From Gloeophyllum trabeum ATCC 11539 (lineage: Eukaryota; Basidiomycota; Agaricomycetes; Gloeophyllales; Gloeophyllaceae): a stretch of 27,317 bases of DNA. Positions 1 through 11,247 of this stretch are shown here, one piece after another. Location: contig NW_006920420.1 of the NCBI RefSeq assembly GCF_000344685.1, positions 235,997-263,313 of the forward strand. Reading direction: 5' to 3'. The position numbers and the translations under genes were made by a program. The notes beneath the pieces are model-generated. The model did not search any database. It had not been told where the DNA came from and saw only the letters and a list, made by a program, of their open reading frames with translations. The first letter of the stretch is position 1; each line of letters starts with the position of its first letter.

Positions 1-1258
1 AACTTGAACCACGGGTGAAGTCGCTCGAGTTCAATCTCCGCTCGAATTCAGTTCGCGTCAGACACGTCCCGTCCTTGATATTTCTCTAAGTCCCACAAAC
101 GGATAGTGGGGACTTGTGTAGCACTCCTTACGCCGTAGTACTACATCTAATCAATATTATTAATACCTAAAATACTTCGAGGCCTCAAGTTATCCTGTAG
201 TCCAAGGTACAGCCTTTATATGCAGCGCAAGGTATCATCTCTACCTGAGGTTATGAGCTAATGTCCAGTAAAGCCCAAAGAGGATGTCAACTCGGTATCA
301 GGGCGGTCTTGCTCAGATGTCCCTCGCTAAGTCTCAAGAAGACGCCGCTCTGACCTTAGCGCTGACATCTCAAATGATGGCGCACACATCTCTGGGCAGA
401 AATGCCGAAACAAGGTCACGTCGGGGTCTATCGGGCCTTCCGAAGCAAGGTCGACGCGAGACCTCGGCTGCGACCTCACGAGAACCTTACGACGCATTGG
501 GCGTGTAGATACCAAGTCCGCCATGCTCGCGCGTGACTTTCTCTATAAGTCGGCAAATGCGAAACCGTCACAGCGGTGCACCTCCGATCGCTGGTAGCAG
601 AGCTCGCTTACGGGCGTGAAGAACAATCACAATATCAAAACTTATGGGGCATACAGTATCCAGGCCGGCGAGTCGTCTATTGTCTCCACATGGAGCGCCG
701 TATTGTCCACGGAGGCAAACTGAAAGCGGCGAACGGCGAGAGGCGGACATCGAGCCCCCGGACACTGCGCTTTTCCCTGTGTCTTCGCCACCATGCCATC
801 TGTCAATCTATCTCCGAAATGTTTCATCTCCGAGAAAAGTGGATCTGAAGGATACAAAGCCGACAGATCGGTACCAGTTGTGATTACCGCGCCTTGATCA
901 GGAAGATTTGCATCAAAAGACTAAAAGTACAACTCCTGAAGTGACGGAAAGAGGTATGCCGCGGTGTGCAGACATCCGAAGTCCTATCCGAACTCTTTCT
1001 GATCGTTTGCTGCAGACCCTTTCACATTGTGGTCGTTTGCGGACATTGTGAACTGTCTCCAAGGAGCAATCAGCCATCGCGGCATCAGCGGACGGGAGCG
1101 TCAGCGTTTCTCCGGGTCACTCCAATGTTATGGAAAGACCCTGGCACGTGCGGACTGTCGTATGTATACTCCAGCCATGGCGGGTTTCTTCAAAGTCCAA
1201 CTCGGCTTAGAGTGCCATCCTTCATTCCTCCCAAGCCTAACTTTCCTCGTCAGCTGTC
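1..1258. other. Gene-free stretch upstream of bleomycin hydrolase gene
   Basis: Only short, mutually overlapping open frames (under 120 codons) are present, none with a recognisable motif. No TATA-like box is convincing directly before the gene at 1259; the last 60 bases are pyrimidine-rich, as is common before fungal start codons. The stretch presumably holds the promoter and 5' leader of the downstream gene plus an unknown spacer. Confidence 0.5.
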
Positions 1259-2994
1259 ATGGGCTCCGCACCGTCGAAGTACTCCGCTGCGCACGTCGCG
1301 ACCTCGGAGAATATGCGGCTAGTCTCTGACACACTGCTTGACGAGAAGCGCGCCGCCCGAAGGAGTCTCCTGGAGGGACAGGGCTCCCCACACCGCCCTC
1401 ACAAAGCACCCAAGTCCGCAGATGGCTCTCTGAAGCTGAGCAACATCTCCGAGTGGGAGGCCTCTGCCTCGAGCCCGGTCCATACCCTCGCACGGACAGT
1501 CCTCCCGCTCAGCGACCTCAGCGTGCTGCAGCGCAGGAGTGTGCACGTCAAGGACAGTCCTCATGTGTTCAACACGGAGGTTGAGTTCAAGACGGCACCC
1601 ATCGCGAACCAGAGGCAGAGCGGGCGTTGCTGGTTGTTCGCGTCCACGAACGTCCTGAGGTACCCGATTATGAAGAAGCTGAACTTGAAAGAGTTCGAGC
1701 TGTCCCAGGTAAGGACATTGCCTTCGTGTATTTGCAAGAGACCAACCTTTCTCTAGAGTTACCCCTACTTCTACGACCACCTTAACAAGGCGAACTACTT
1801 CCTCGAGCTGGCCATCGAGGATCCCGAGCTCCCTCTTGACTCCCGTCTCTTCTCGACGCTGTCGCGAGACATGATCTCCGACGGTGGTCAGTGGGACATG
1901 GCTGTGAACCTGTTCGAGACGTACGGCGTCGTTCCGCAGGACATCTACCCCGAGACGGTGCACACGAGCCTCTCCGCGCCGATGAACAAGCTTCTCAAGA
2001 CCAAGGTCCGCGAGCACGCGCTGGTCCTCCGCAAACTGGCGGCGTCGCTCAAGTCCGACAACCTCAGCAAGGACGAGCTCGTGGCGTCCCTTCGCGCGAA
2101 GAAGGAGGAGCTGATGGCGGAGACGTACCGGATTATCACAGCAACAATGGGGCTCCCGCCGAAGCCGGACGAGAAGTTCGTCTGGGACTACTACGACAAG
2201 GACGGCAAGTACCACAAGTGGGAGGGCACGCCCGTCGAGTTCTACCAGCAGTTCGTTGGGAAGCAGGTAGGTCTAATTCGGGTAGTTGCCGGAATGATAG
2301 GTCTCATCTCGAGTGTGATCAGCCTGCTGAGAGCTTCTCGCTGATCAACGACCCGCGGAACCCATACAACACGTTGTACACGGTTGATAAGCTCGGCAAC
2401 CTGTGGGGCGGTCGGCCAGTACTCTGTAAGTACAACCCGCTTGCCTGCGGGACGTAAAAAGCTCACCGGATCTGGCAGACGTTAACACTGAGAGCGAGAA
2501 AATGTCCTCAACGGTCGTCAAGCTGCTCAAGGCAGGACAGCCGGTCTTCTTCGGGTGCGACGTCCTGCAGCAGGAGGACCGGCAGCGCGGCATTCTCGAC
2601 CTCGACCTGTTCGACTTCGAGACGCCGTTCGACATCAAGCTGAGCCTGAGCAAGGCGGAGCGGCTTGCGCTCGGCGAGTCGTCGATGACGCACGCGATGG
2701 TGTTCACGGGCGTGCACCTCGACGAGAACGGCAAGCCGCTGCGGTACAAGGTCGAGAACGCGTGGGGCACGAATATCGGAAAGGAGGGCTGGTTCGTCAT
2801 GACGCAGGAGTGGTTCGAGCAGTGAGTAGCTGTATTGTGTGGCAGCTCAGAGAATGCAGGACTGACGGTTGGGCAGGTTCGTTTATCAGGTCGTTGTGCC
2901 GAAGTCGTTTGCACCAAAGGAGCTCGTGAAAGTACTGGAGGCGGGCAACCCGACGGTGCTTCCTGCGTGGGATCCCATGGGTGCTTTGGCATAG
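1259..2994 (+). CDS. LAP3: Bleomycin hydrolase / Gal6-type cysteine aminopeptidase (peptidase family C1B), five exons
   Basis: The exons are 1259-1708, 1757-2266, 2332-2425, 2479-2821 and 2877-2994; joined they give 504 residues. Introns are 48, 65, 53 and 55 nt with GT-AG ends. The papain-like active site is complete: Cys124 in NQRQSGRCWLFA, His423 in MTHAMVF and Asn445 in VENAWG. The FELSQSYPYFYDHLNKANYF stretch and the C-terminal PAWDPMGALA are hallmarks of this family. These enzymes form cytosolic hexameric barrels that trim peptides from the N terminus and hydrolyse homocysteine thiolactone and bleomycin. At 504 aa it is about 50 aa longer than the human and yeast enzymes (about 455). 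The excess is an N-terminal extension, residues 1 to about 60, beginning MGSAPSK, a candidate N-myristoylation site. The start is the first Met in frame. The protein ends at ALA, lacking the final residue that other members carry. Confidence 0.96.
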
Positions 2995-4352
2995 ACCGTT
3001 CCCTGCGAGTCTTCTTTCTTTACCCTAGCAGGTCCGTTCCTCTGAGTAGCAGGAGTGATGTAATATGTTCTTTGATTCTCCCCAAGTTGACAGTAAAGTA
3101 AGACTTGAACTGCCGGTAGTCTCGTGCGCCGGAGAAGCGCTAGCGTTCGGCACCAGGTGACACTGGACAAGACCATTTTCGGCATAGTTCGCTAAATAGA
3201 AGGTGGACTTGGATTCTGGTGTGCTCCAAAGTCGGTCAGCGATGCAGCACAAAGACAGATATCCAATGAGAGACTTTGAGCCAGAAGACGGTATGTCGCC
3301 AGGATGACCTAGAATTGTGTCACTGACCAGAGCAGATTCAGCAGACGGTTTCACCGGTCATGGATCCTACCAGACCTTGCCTTGGTATACACTAAGTCAA
3401 CTTCCAACCAGAGAGGGTACTGCTATTATGGTGGATGTAATTTGCCAGAACACCTCACTTCGTGACTTCGACGAGCGACGCGTCCCGCAAGCGCGTCAGT
3501 CATGTGATGAAGTCCTGAACCATCGAGGGAGGACGGTCTATGCTGCTCAGGGAGTTTTTGAACTGGGCCGAGGCTCTGATGGTACTCAGATTTATCGCGC
3601 GTGAACGAGTCAACTTGAAGCAAGAATCCAGGAAGAGATTCTCCGAAGGTGTCGCGATTGGGACCCGCGAGGAGCGCGACCAATATCATATCATACGTTC
3701 TAAATTTGCAGCGCACGGAACTCCTATAGTGATCTTTCCGGGTAGTCATCCAGGTCGAAGGGACTTTATGAAGAACCATACGTTGCGCCTGTGAATCAAA
3801 CTCGAGCCAGCAATACCCTTGTTCACATTCTACAGCATCGATCGAGGGTGCAGTGGTGTCTGACCGGGAGGCACAGGACTGGGACCTACATCGTAGTTCT
3901 CGACCTTATTTTTGTTGTACAATCTGACGTTTACGGAGCATATGTGGTAAGCATGTCTCCATACTCGAAGATGCTTCGTTCTCAGAAGCTAAGGCAGCTG
4001 GTTGTGGGTCCCAGCTCAACCTGACGTGGTTCGCCTTTGCTCTAGGTACTACTGGATCCCATCCCGCTGTTGTACAATGCGCAGATCTAGCACTTTTTTC
4101 AGTTCGAACACTCGCACTCGTATCGCCCTGCACCCTGATGTTCGAGCTGGCAGACCATGCTTAGGTGCCAGCGCGTGCGCTAACGACGACATGGGGTCCC
4201 TTAGGAGCGATGCTATGGTAAGTCATCACATGAAGCACGATGTTGATTAAACCACTAACTACATAATACTCTAAAGAAGGATTACTGCCGGGAATCTGAA
4301 GTCACGGAGTTGAGCCATTTGGTGACTTACTCAAGGTTGTGTCATTTCCGAC
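2995..4352. other. Gene-free spacer between converging genes
   Basis: This 1.36-kb stretch lies between the end of the plus-strand peptidase gene and the end of the minus-strand F-box gene. All open frames are short and none carries a recognisable domain. It should hold both transcription terminators; I see no tRNA, transposon termini or repeat in it. Confidence 0.5.
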
Positions 4353-6448
4353 CTACGAATATACCACATCATCCTCCAGCAGATCAGTGTTTATCCACTG
4401 ATTCATCAAACCTGTAATCTCTTGTGAGTCACGTCTCTCCTTTGCTACTGCAGCTAGCAAGTCTAGCACTTTGATGGAGAGATTCTCTTCCATTATGTCT
4501 GTCTTCAAGTCGGGAAAGAGGCGATCTATAGCTCTTGCGAATACTTCTGGGTCAGAGTAAGTCGGACGTCCAAGCGTAAGCTTTATTAACTGATGATTCG
4601 CCTCAGGGATCTTCCAAAGGTCAGTACGATTCAGTGGGACGTGGATCGAATATAGGTCGAGATACCGCAGGCAAGGACTTTGGAGGGCCAGGGTAATTAG
4701 GCTTCTGAACGTCGTTCCATCACCTGCGAGTCGCAAGTTCAACCGCAAATCTTGCATCCTGGGCCATGCGAACGCCATTCGCTCGATGTCTCCGTCCACC
4801 ATCAAGTAGGGTGGCCTTTCATTAGGCTCCCTGAAGTGGGGAGACATGTGGAACTTCTCCAGACATCGAAGCTCGAGCAGCGGATTGATTGCTGCGAGTA
4901 CCCTGGCACCCTGAGGTGAGTCCGTGTCCTTTACTTCCTCCAAATCGAACTTCAGTGCTGTGAGTGTTGCGCTGAACTTCGTCAGTACCTTGCATAGGCT
5001 GTGTATCTGTTGTACCTCTACTTCCGGACACGTTTCAGCAAAGCAGACGCTCTTCAGCCGTGTAGAAGACACTCCTTTCAGAATCGCAGCGCCCTCCAGG
5101 GGCGGGGTGTTCTCGGCGTGGAAGGTCTCCAACATGGGAAAGATCGAGAAGTCACCCGCGATCTCTTCAGCGTCCTCGATATATACGACTACTGCGAATT
5201 CTCGGACAGTGGTGAGTGCTACGAACGTTTTCAGGAGGGGTGCCTTCACCCAACCGAGTGGATGCATGTGCATGTCGCCGAGATCGAGCTTCTCGAGCCT
5301 TTCGAAGCGGCCTATGAAGTCGAGCGGGAACCCGGGAAAGTATCCTCTGAGGCGCAAGGTCTTGAGGCACGGCACCGCGTCGGGGAGAGTAACAAACCAT
5401 TCTCCGAGTATGGCGTCCTTCAGGGTAAGCAGTCCATTCGCGAAATTCTTCACCACCGAATTATTCAAGCTGATGTCTATCTCCTGGAGGGTTGGAGTGA
5501 TAAATGCAGAAAGCACGCATCCTAGCCGCCGATCCATGCGCAACGTGTGATAGTCTACGTTCCATACGAGTACTTTCAAACCAGGCAAGAGGGGTCCTTG
5601 CCTCTTAGACTTCAGGCGAATGATAGCACTGTAAGGATCGTCGTTTGGGTCGTCACTCGCGCTCTTCGACTCGCCGTTTTCTTCATTGCTCGTGCTCTCC
5701 CTCTCGTTTTTGTCTCCATCTCCCGCCCTCCGTCTCAACGCTCCCTTCGAAGCTCGCACCCTCCGCCCCATTGCTTTCTCCATCGCTCGTATCCTCCCTC
5801 TTACTGTCCGCTTCGTCGCTCGCGCCCTCCGTCCCCCTGTTTTCTCCATCGCTCGCACCCTCTCTCTCAGTATTGTCTCCATCGCTCGAGCCCTCGTGCT
5901 CACTGTTTTCTTCATTGCTCGCGCCCTCTATCTCACTGCTTTCTTCCTCGCTACCGCTCTCTGTCTCACTGTTGTCCTCATCGCTCGCTCCCTCCGTTTC
6001 ATCAGAGTTGTAGCCCGCAGGATCCACGGACCTAACATCCAGCCCGCGTACGCGGGTGGCATATACTTCAAAACGTGTCCAGTCCAGATCAGGATGGTCG
6101 GCATCAGCATCCTTCATAGCGAGGAAAGGTGAGCGGCGATGAGCACCCGGTTGCATCGTGTTGATGAATATGCAGGCAACTTACTTGAGGCTCTGATTGT
6201 GCATCCCGCAAGGCCATCGGGGGAGCCAGAGCAAGCAGACGATCAAGAGAGTCCAGGGTCTTCCATAGGGCATCGAGCGCGGGTCCCAGCCAGTGCTTGC
6301 AGGTAAGTGCCAAGTTCAAGAGAAGCCGAGTTTTGTAGTCCTTCAGCTGTCCTATCTCACGACAGATCATGTGGCACAGCTCGAGGGGTAGGAGAGACAC
6401 AAGGCTGGAAGGCGCAGAGTCCTTGTGAGAGAGCAGAGCGGCGGGCAT
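4353..6448 (-). pseudogene. F-box protein gene with acidic 11-residue repeats; frameshifted inside the repeat
   Basis: Exon 1 (6448-6185, 88 codons) encodes an F-box-like domain (residues about 16-65, with LLPLELCHMICREIG and LALTCKHWLGPALDALWKTL). A 73-nt intron (6184-6112) follows. Exon 2 starts at 6111 in phase with DADADHPDLDWTRFEVYATRVR, then about ten copies of an acidic 11-residue unit (about 6010-5640). Near 5720-5726 the frame shifts: the upstream frame ends at 5683-5685 after 230 residues in total, while the repeat and the C-terminal leucine-rich part continue in the next frame to the stop at 4353. Compared with the repeat consensus, two bases are missing there. The C-terminal part aligns well with the neighbouring gene at 7157-8781, so this is a paralogue. 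F-box proteins usually bind Skp1 and select substrates for SCF ubiquitin ligases. A sequencing error or an unrecognised intron in the repeat could restore the frame. Confidence 0.8.
5640..6010 (-). repeat. 33-bp coding minisatellite (about 10 units)
   Basis: On the minus strand the units read as 11-residue blocks of the type S-D/E-x-E/D-N-S-E-x-E-G-A, for example SDEDNSETESG, SEEESSEIEGA, SNEENSEHEGS, SDGDNTEREGA and SDGENRGTEGA. They are inserted between the DWTRFEVYATRVR segment and the leucine-rich part of the F-box protein; the paralogue at 7157-8781 has only a short linker in that place. Units differ from one another by several substitutions, so the array is not freshly expanded. Confidence 0.9.
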
Positions 6449-7156
6449 CGTGCCGGATGGTATTGGGGTCGACGATAATGTGGAGGGATGCTTGTGCGCG
6501 CCAAGCGCCAGAATATCTCGACCCGTAGAGCAATGAGTCGACGAAAGGAACCTCGTGGCACTAATACAAGGACGGTTGCGACGAGCCCCTTTATTATGCC
6601 ACCGACCGAGTAAATCAGAACATCGAGTAAATGGGCACTGTGGGTGAGCATTTTTCCATTTTCTACGTTTTAATCAGGCGTGACCGTCCCAGCATCATGC
6701 CTGATTATGCACGTAGAATGCTGAAGCAGAAACTGAGAAAGCATTGGCCGACCCCAGACGCGTCGGTCACGTGTAACAGTAGGCGTCCTTCTTGATCAGT
6801 TCCCACGATCAGCGATTCCCGATCGATATCCTGTGTCACAGGAAACTCTTTGTCCTCGAACAGCTGTCCGTTCATTCAGGCGTCTCAAGCAAGCAAAACC
6901 TTTTCTTCACGACGAATTTTATGCAGCTGCGGCCGGCGATCCCTGATATTCTGCCCTCGAGGCATCGCGATGACCGGGACTTGGACATGCAATAAACATT
7001 CTGATGCGGCGTAAGAGAAAGGTGCGATAAACCCGACATTGTCTCCATTCCTGATGTCTATTCGTACCTAATAAGACTAACCCTACGGTATATACGCCCT
7101 CTGACAGCATAGGTGGGGATGTGTTCGTCCCCCTGCATCTCGCACAGCGGTCTCCC
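6449..7156. other. Spacer between the two tandem F-box genes
   Basis: No gene is seen. It should contain the promoter of the frameshifted F-box gene and the terminator of the intact one, since both are on the minus strand. A 9-bp inverted repeat (TAATCAGGC at 6671-6679 and GCCTGATTA at 6699-6707, 19-nt loop) lies about 225 bp upstream of the 6448 start; its role is unknown. Confidence 0.5.
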
Positions 7157-8781
7157 TTAACAGCCTATCCGACTCCCTATCGCTAGCTCTTCCAAGCTCT
7201 CCAGAACGTCCGAAGGGAATTTGTCCCTCATCTTTTCCGTCTGCAGGCCCGGGAAGAGGCGCCATAAAGCGCCTGCGAACTCTTCGGCATCGCGGTACGT
7301 GGGGCTCCTCAAATGGAGAACCTCCAACCGGTGGCTTGTTTGAGGTGCTGTCCTCAAGTTGAGTGTCTCGGGGACGTTCATTGAGTACAGGTATAGTGAT
7401 TTAAGGTGAGGACTGCAGGTAGCCAGGGTAACGAGACTTTGGAAAGTCACTCCGCCGTCTGCAACTCGAACGTTCAGCTGTAATTCAGCCAATGCCGGCC
7501 AAGCACGCGCCATGCGCTCAAGATCCTCATCGACGGCCATGTAGGGCGGCAGGTCGTCGGGATTCTGGTAAAATGGTGATATCCTCAGCTCTTGAATGTT
7601 CGGCAGCACGAGGAGGGGGCTGATGACTTCTGAAAATCTAGCGCCATCGGGTGACTCCGGGTCTGAAATCGATTCGATATCAATGCGCAAGGTCGTGAGG
7701 GACGATGAAAACCGTGCCAGCGAGCCGAAGAGCAGCTGCACGTCGTAGAGGTCCAAAGGGTCTTCTGTTAGATTGTAGAAGAAGTTTTTCAACCGATTGG
7801 ATGAAATCCTTCTGACTATCTCGTTAGCGACGGCAGGCATTGTGTTTTCCGTTCGCAAAGTCTCCAGGATCGGGAATGCGGACCAGGCTCCTGCAATATC
7901 CTGTGGCCGCTCAATGTACGCTATAACAGCGAACGTCTTGAGTTGGGTGAGCTGCGCGAACGACCGCAGACGTCGTGCCTTGACCCATCCGGTGTTATAC
8001 ATGTGCAGGTCCCCGAGATCAAGCACGACCAGTGATTGGAATTCCCGTATAAAGTCCAGGGAGAAGACTGGAACATATCCGCCGAGGCTGAAGTTCACCA
8101 GTCCTGGACACCTTCGCGGAAGAGTGGCGAACCAATTGCCGAGGGCTATATCGCGGCTAGCCAATATACGGTCGCTGATGCGGGGGATATCCTCATACTC
8201 GGCCATGAGCGACGTCGAAACGGACACGGCCTGAAGAGATCCAGTGGTGAAAGCCTCAAGGACGCCAGGTAGCCTTACATCGAGGGTGCTGCTCGAATGG
8301 ACGTGCTCCCACCGGAACTCCCGCAGCAGGGGCAACAGTGGCCTTTGCCTGGCCCTAAATAGGTCGCCGATCACGTCGTATACATCGACGTTGCCATTCC
8401 CACCAGAAAAATAGGAATATCTTAGGGTACGGACCCGATTCGCGTAGGAGTCAAAACGCGTCCAGTCGATCTGGGGGGTGCTACTCCTGGAAGATTCCGA
8501 CTCCTTCACAACGTAAGTTAGCCACCACATACGTCTGTAGCGATATAGCTCGGGTCACTCACGTCTGAATCGGTATCATCCTCTTCTGACCACCCTAGCA
8601 GCGTGGCCAACGTGAGAAGAGGGCGGATATAATGCAAGGACGCCCATAAGGCATCCAGTGCTGGAGCGGACCAGGATGTGCAGGTTAATGCCATGGAATA
8701 AAGATCCTCGCGGGAGTCGGCCGCATCGCAGACCATGCGGCGCAGTTCCGGCGGCAACTTGGACGCAGAGATGGGCGGCAT
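7157..8781 (-). CDS. F-box / leucine-rich-like protein, two exons
   Basis: Exons 8781-8563 and 8503-7157 flank a 59-nt intron (GTGAGT donor) and give 521 residues. Residues about 8-55 form a short F-box-like domain (KLPPELRRMVCDAADSREDL, then ALTCTSWSAPALDALWASL). The intron follows immediately, in the same place and phase (0) as in the paralogue at 6448-4353. The rest begins with QIDWTRFDSYANRVRTLRY and carries irregular leucine-rich segments (for example SLVVLDLGDLHMYNTGWVKA and LKSLYLYSMNVPE). This architecture is common in large, rapidly evolving basidiomycete F-box families; the presumed job is a substrate adaptor of an SCF ubiquitin ligase, target unknown. The start is the first Met, about 70 nt downstream of a TATA-like box. 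No catalytic motif is present or expected. The match to the paralogue runs from end to end apart from its acidic repeat. Confidence 0.9.
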
Positions 8782-8849
8782 CGAGAGAACGGGGCGAATG
8801 TGGGGGAGTAAGTGCGGTGGGTGTCTAAATATCGACGAGTCCGCCTCTG

Positions 8850-8857
8850 TATTTATA
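8850..8857 (-). promoter_or_regulatory. TATA-like box of the intact F-box gene
   Basis: The minus strand reads TATAAATA here, about 70 nt upstream of the start codon at 8781, a usual distance for a fungal TATA element given a short leader. Confidence 0.55.
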
Positions 8858-10253
8858 CGAGCGGCCAGAGGTCGCTTGCGTCAGCGGAGACGGAAGAAGA
8901 ACAAAGTCACCTAGCTTCCTGGTGGCCGCGATCAACCAGTTCACCGCGTACGGGTGCCGCATTCAGGGACCCTTTACGCCTGAATATGCGGTAACCTGGT
9001 ATTTTGTGGCTGCCCCGGAACCATCTCCATGCTATATTCGGAACGACAGGCTTCTCACACGGCGACCATCGAGATATGTGTTCTTAAAGCGGTATTGATG
9101 GGTGTCAGTGTATTCATCCCGGTGTCTAATTTCATTGCGCCCTTGGCTATCTGATGTGGCCCCAGGCCCGAAGAAGGATAATCCTTCTGAGTACCAGGTT
9201 GACGTAGTAGGTTACCCCTATCCGTCGCTTCTTTTACCTCATGGATGCACTGTACCCCCAGCAGAGGCAACCAGGAGGTGGCGACTTTTGCCACAGGGCT
9301 TGCACTGGATATCCGGTTCCGCTATCAGACGGCCGGAACTAACTCGCTTCCAGGTTATAGGGGCTCTCCGCGTCATCTGGCTAAGACGGATTCGGCATTT
9401 TTGTCCGCGTCTTGGACCTTCTTCTGTTGGTGAGTATAGCTGGGATGAAGGCAACGCCTTCACCCTTCCCATGCCGACTGTTAATTTCTGTGCGCCGGCG
9501 TAGGCTTACTCATGCTTCACCTTGGAACCTTGTCCTCCTTTTATGACATCATGCGCCGTGCCTTGTGCTTCTGGGAGAAGCAGGGCCTCAGTGCCACATC
9601 GCTGCGGAATGTGGCACTCGCTGTCGATGATCTCTGGAAGAATTACAGTATACCGCCAGGATGCGCACATCACCTCGTCTTCAGCTCCTGGTTCTGGGAA
9701 TTTTTCGTCCGCTAGTTTTTTGACACGATCCAATATTGTCTTGCTCCTTGTTTGTCTCAGTCGTCCTTGTTGCTGAATCCCGCCCCCAGTCGCCCGACAT
9801 TCAAACATCGGGCTTCTGATACCAGTGGTATGTGCACCGACAAGCACTTTGTCCGTCCATCATCCTAGTCGTCTGCGTACCGACCTTTCGCCTCTGCGCG
9901 GTATCGAGAGAACAGGGGCTGACAGTTTCAGTGCTCCAATTATATTCTCAGTCATAGACGAGTGGCAGTCGAGCACCTCCGCGGTTGCCCCGAGTGACTA
10001 TAGCTCTACAGTCCCGAGCCTTCAAGCCGCAAGTTGAGCACCCCCGCCCGGAATTACCTGCCCTTAACGTGGCGGAAGCTCATCAATATCGTTGATTTGC
10101 GGGAGTGAGTGACCCTCGCGTTCAGGATTGTAATCCGCTCCGACTCCGCGTTCGTCTCATCTCCCCGCTTGTACGGTGAGATATTAACTAAAGGCCCATG
10201 AGAAGTTGTTGCATTGACTATGGCAGTGATCATCACCTCAAATCTGCAGGGAG

Positions 10254-10273
10254 CCAGGCCTAGTTAGGCCTGG
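10254..10273. repeat. 20-bp palindrome
   Basis: Arms CCAGGCCTA and TAGGCCTGG are separated by GT. The segment with its GAG prefix (10251-10273) recurs almost unchanged at 15319-15340, with one substitution and one missing base, suggesting a small dispersed repeat. Confidence 0.7.
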
Positions 10274-10433
10274 TTGTGGATGCGGATGAAATACGGGATC
10301 CGGACACGCAGTCAGTCAGTAAATATCCTTCCAATTTGAGGTCCTGGCTTGGGCCAATCAGCACGGAAGCCGAACGAATGGAGGTCGAGGATTGCGTTCA
10401 TATTGTAGGCGTCAGTTGATCCTTATTACTTAT

Positions 10434-10691
10434 TTATAATTGTTGTTGCGGACGCAGGCGGTATGTTCGATTACTGTATTGGCGGAAAGGCGGCCAGTCT
10501 ATCTTGAATGTTTCCCAATGCGAGTTTGCTCGCTCGATGTCAGCAATTGGCGGGCGAAGTAATGCGAGGTCCAAAATCATCGCCCCCTGGCGTGAGCCCG
10601 GTATGTGGAGGCGTCGATTCATCCCCTTGGACAGGCTGGCTGGGCAAGGAACACTATTAGCAATATGACAGCCACAGTCAGCTTGGTCCAA
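10434..10691 (-). pseudogene. Probable relic of a third F-box paralogue
   Basis: The minus-strand frame includes ETFKIDWPPFRQYSNRTYRL. This matches the conserved start of exon 2 in the two neighbouring F-box genes (QIDWTRFDSYANRVRTLRY and LDWTRFEVYATRVRGL) at I-D-W, F, Y, N-R and L. The frame stops a few codons later, and neither an F-box exon nor leucine-rich continuation can be found nearby. Same strand and location next to the tandem pair support a decayed family member; the match is short, so chance is possible. Confidence 0.4.
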
Positions 10692-11180
10692 CAGTGTTCA
10701 ACTTGAATTCCACCGAATATGCTTTCATGGAATTTCTTTTCACCGACAAGTCTCTGTCATCTTGCTAATGGTCTGCAAGAAGGAACGCATCACACGAAGA
10801 CTTAGCGACTACCCAGCCAGTTCCGTGCACGAATCAAGTCTGTCTTGTATACTCAACGCATACCATCAGTTCACTTCCAGGTCCTTGTGTACAGTATACC
10901 TCTTGTCGCGCGATGAGAGAGGCACGGAGAATGCCGTACGCGTGTCAATCACTGCCGGTCCTCAGGCACGCAACCTCATCTCTGTGCTTGGTCCAATGAG
11001 GAAGTCCTTCAACGAAACTGATGGCGGTACGATGGCACCATCTAGAATTGCTGAGTGAGCAAAGGCCGACACATTTGGTGGATAAGGAGTTTGATGATGA
11101 CCAAGCATGCTGTCTGCGGTTACGAAGAATAGCGAGGTTCGTAACGTCGATAACGACTGCCACTGTGTCGTGCGGGCGAG

Positions 11181-11186
11181 TATAAA
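11181..11186 (+). promoter_or_regulatory. TATA box of the Old Yellow Enzyme gene
   Basis: TATAAA lies 62 bp upstream of the start codon at 11248, within a locally GC-rich stretch. Sequence and spacing fit a core promoter. Confidence 0.65.
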
Positions 11187-11247
11187 GGCATCCGGCCCAA
11201 TGCAGTGAGTGATACAGCAGCCTCAATCCAAGTTACTACCGAACTAA

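Larger units (their letters stand above)
8858..11180. other. Gene-poor spacer of about 2.3 kb
   Basis: This is the largest unexplained stretch outside repeats. Only short overlapping frames occur. A frame at 9847-9506 on the minus strand (113 codons) has no motif I recognise. A likely F-box relic lies at 10434-10691, and a 20-bp palindrome lies at 10254-10273. It probably holds the divergent promoters of the F-box gene and the Old Yellow Enzyme gene plus decayed sequence. Confidence 0.45.

Noticed and set aside
1319..2215. 298-codon open frame on the minus strand across the bleomycin hydrolase gene
   Set aside because: It is an antisense shadow of GC-rich exons, runs across the real 48-nt intron and has no family resemblance.
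5645..6132. Plus-strand Ser/Leu-rich frames of 122-162 codons across the minisatellite
   Set aside because: They are antisense readings of a 33-bp repeat, in which open frames persist in every unit; the minus strand has F-box context on both sides.
9506..9847. 113-codon minus-strand frame in the gene-poor spacer
   Set aside because: It reads like plausible protein in part, but the overlapping plus-strand frame looks equally plausible and nothing matches a family I know.
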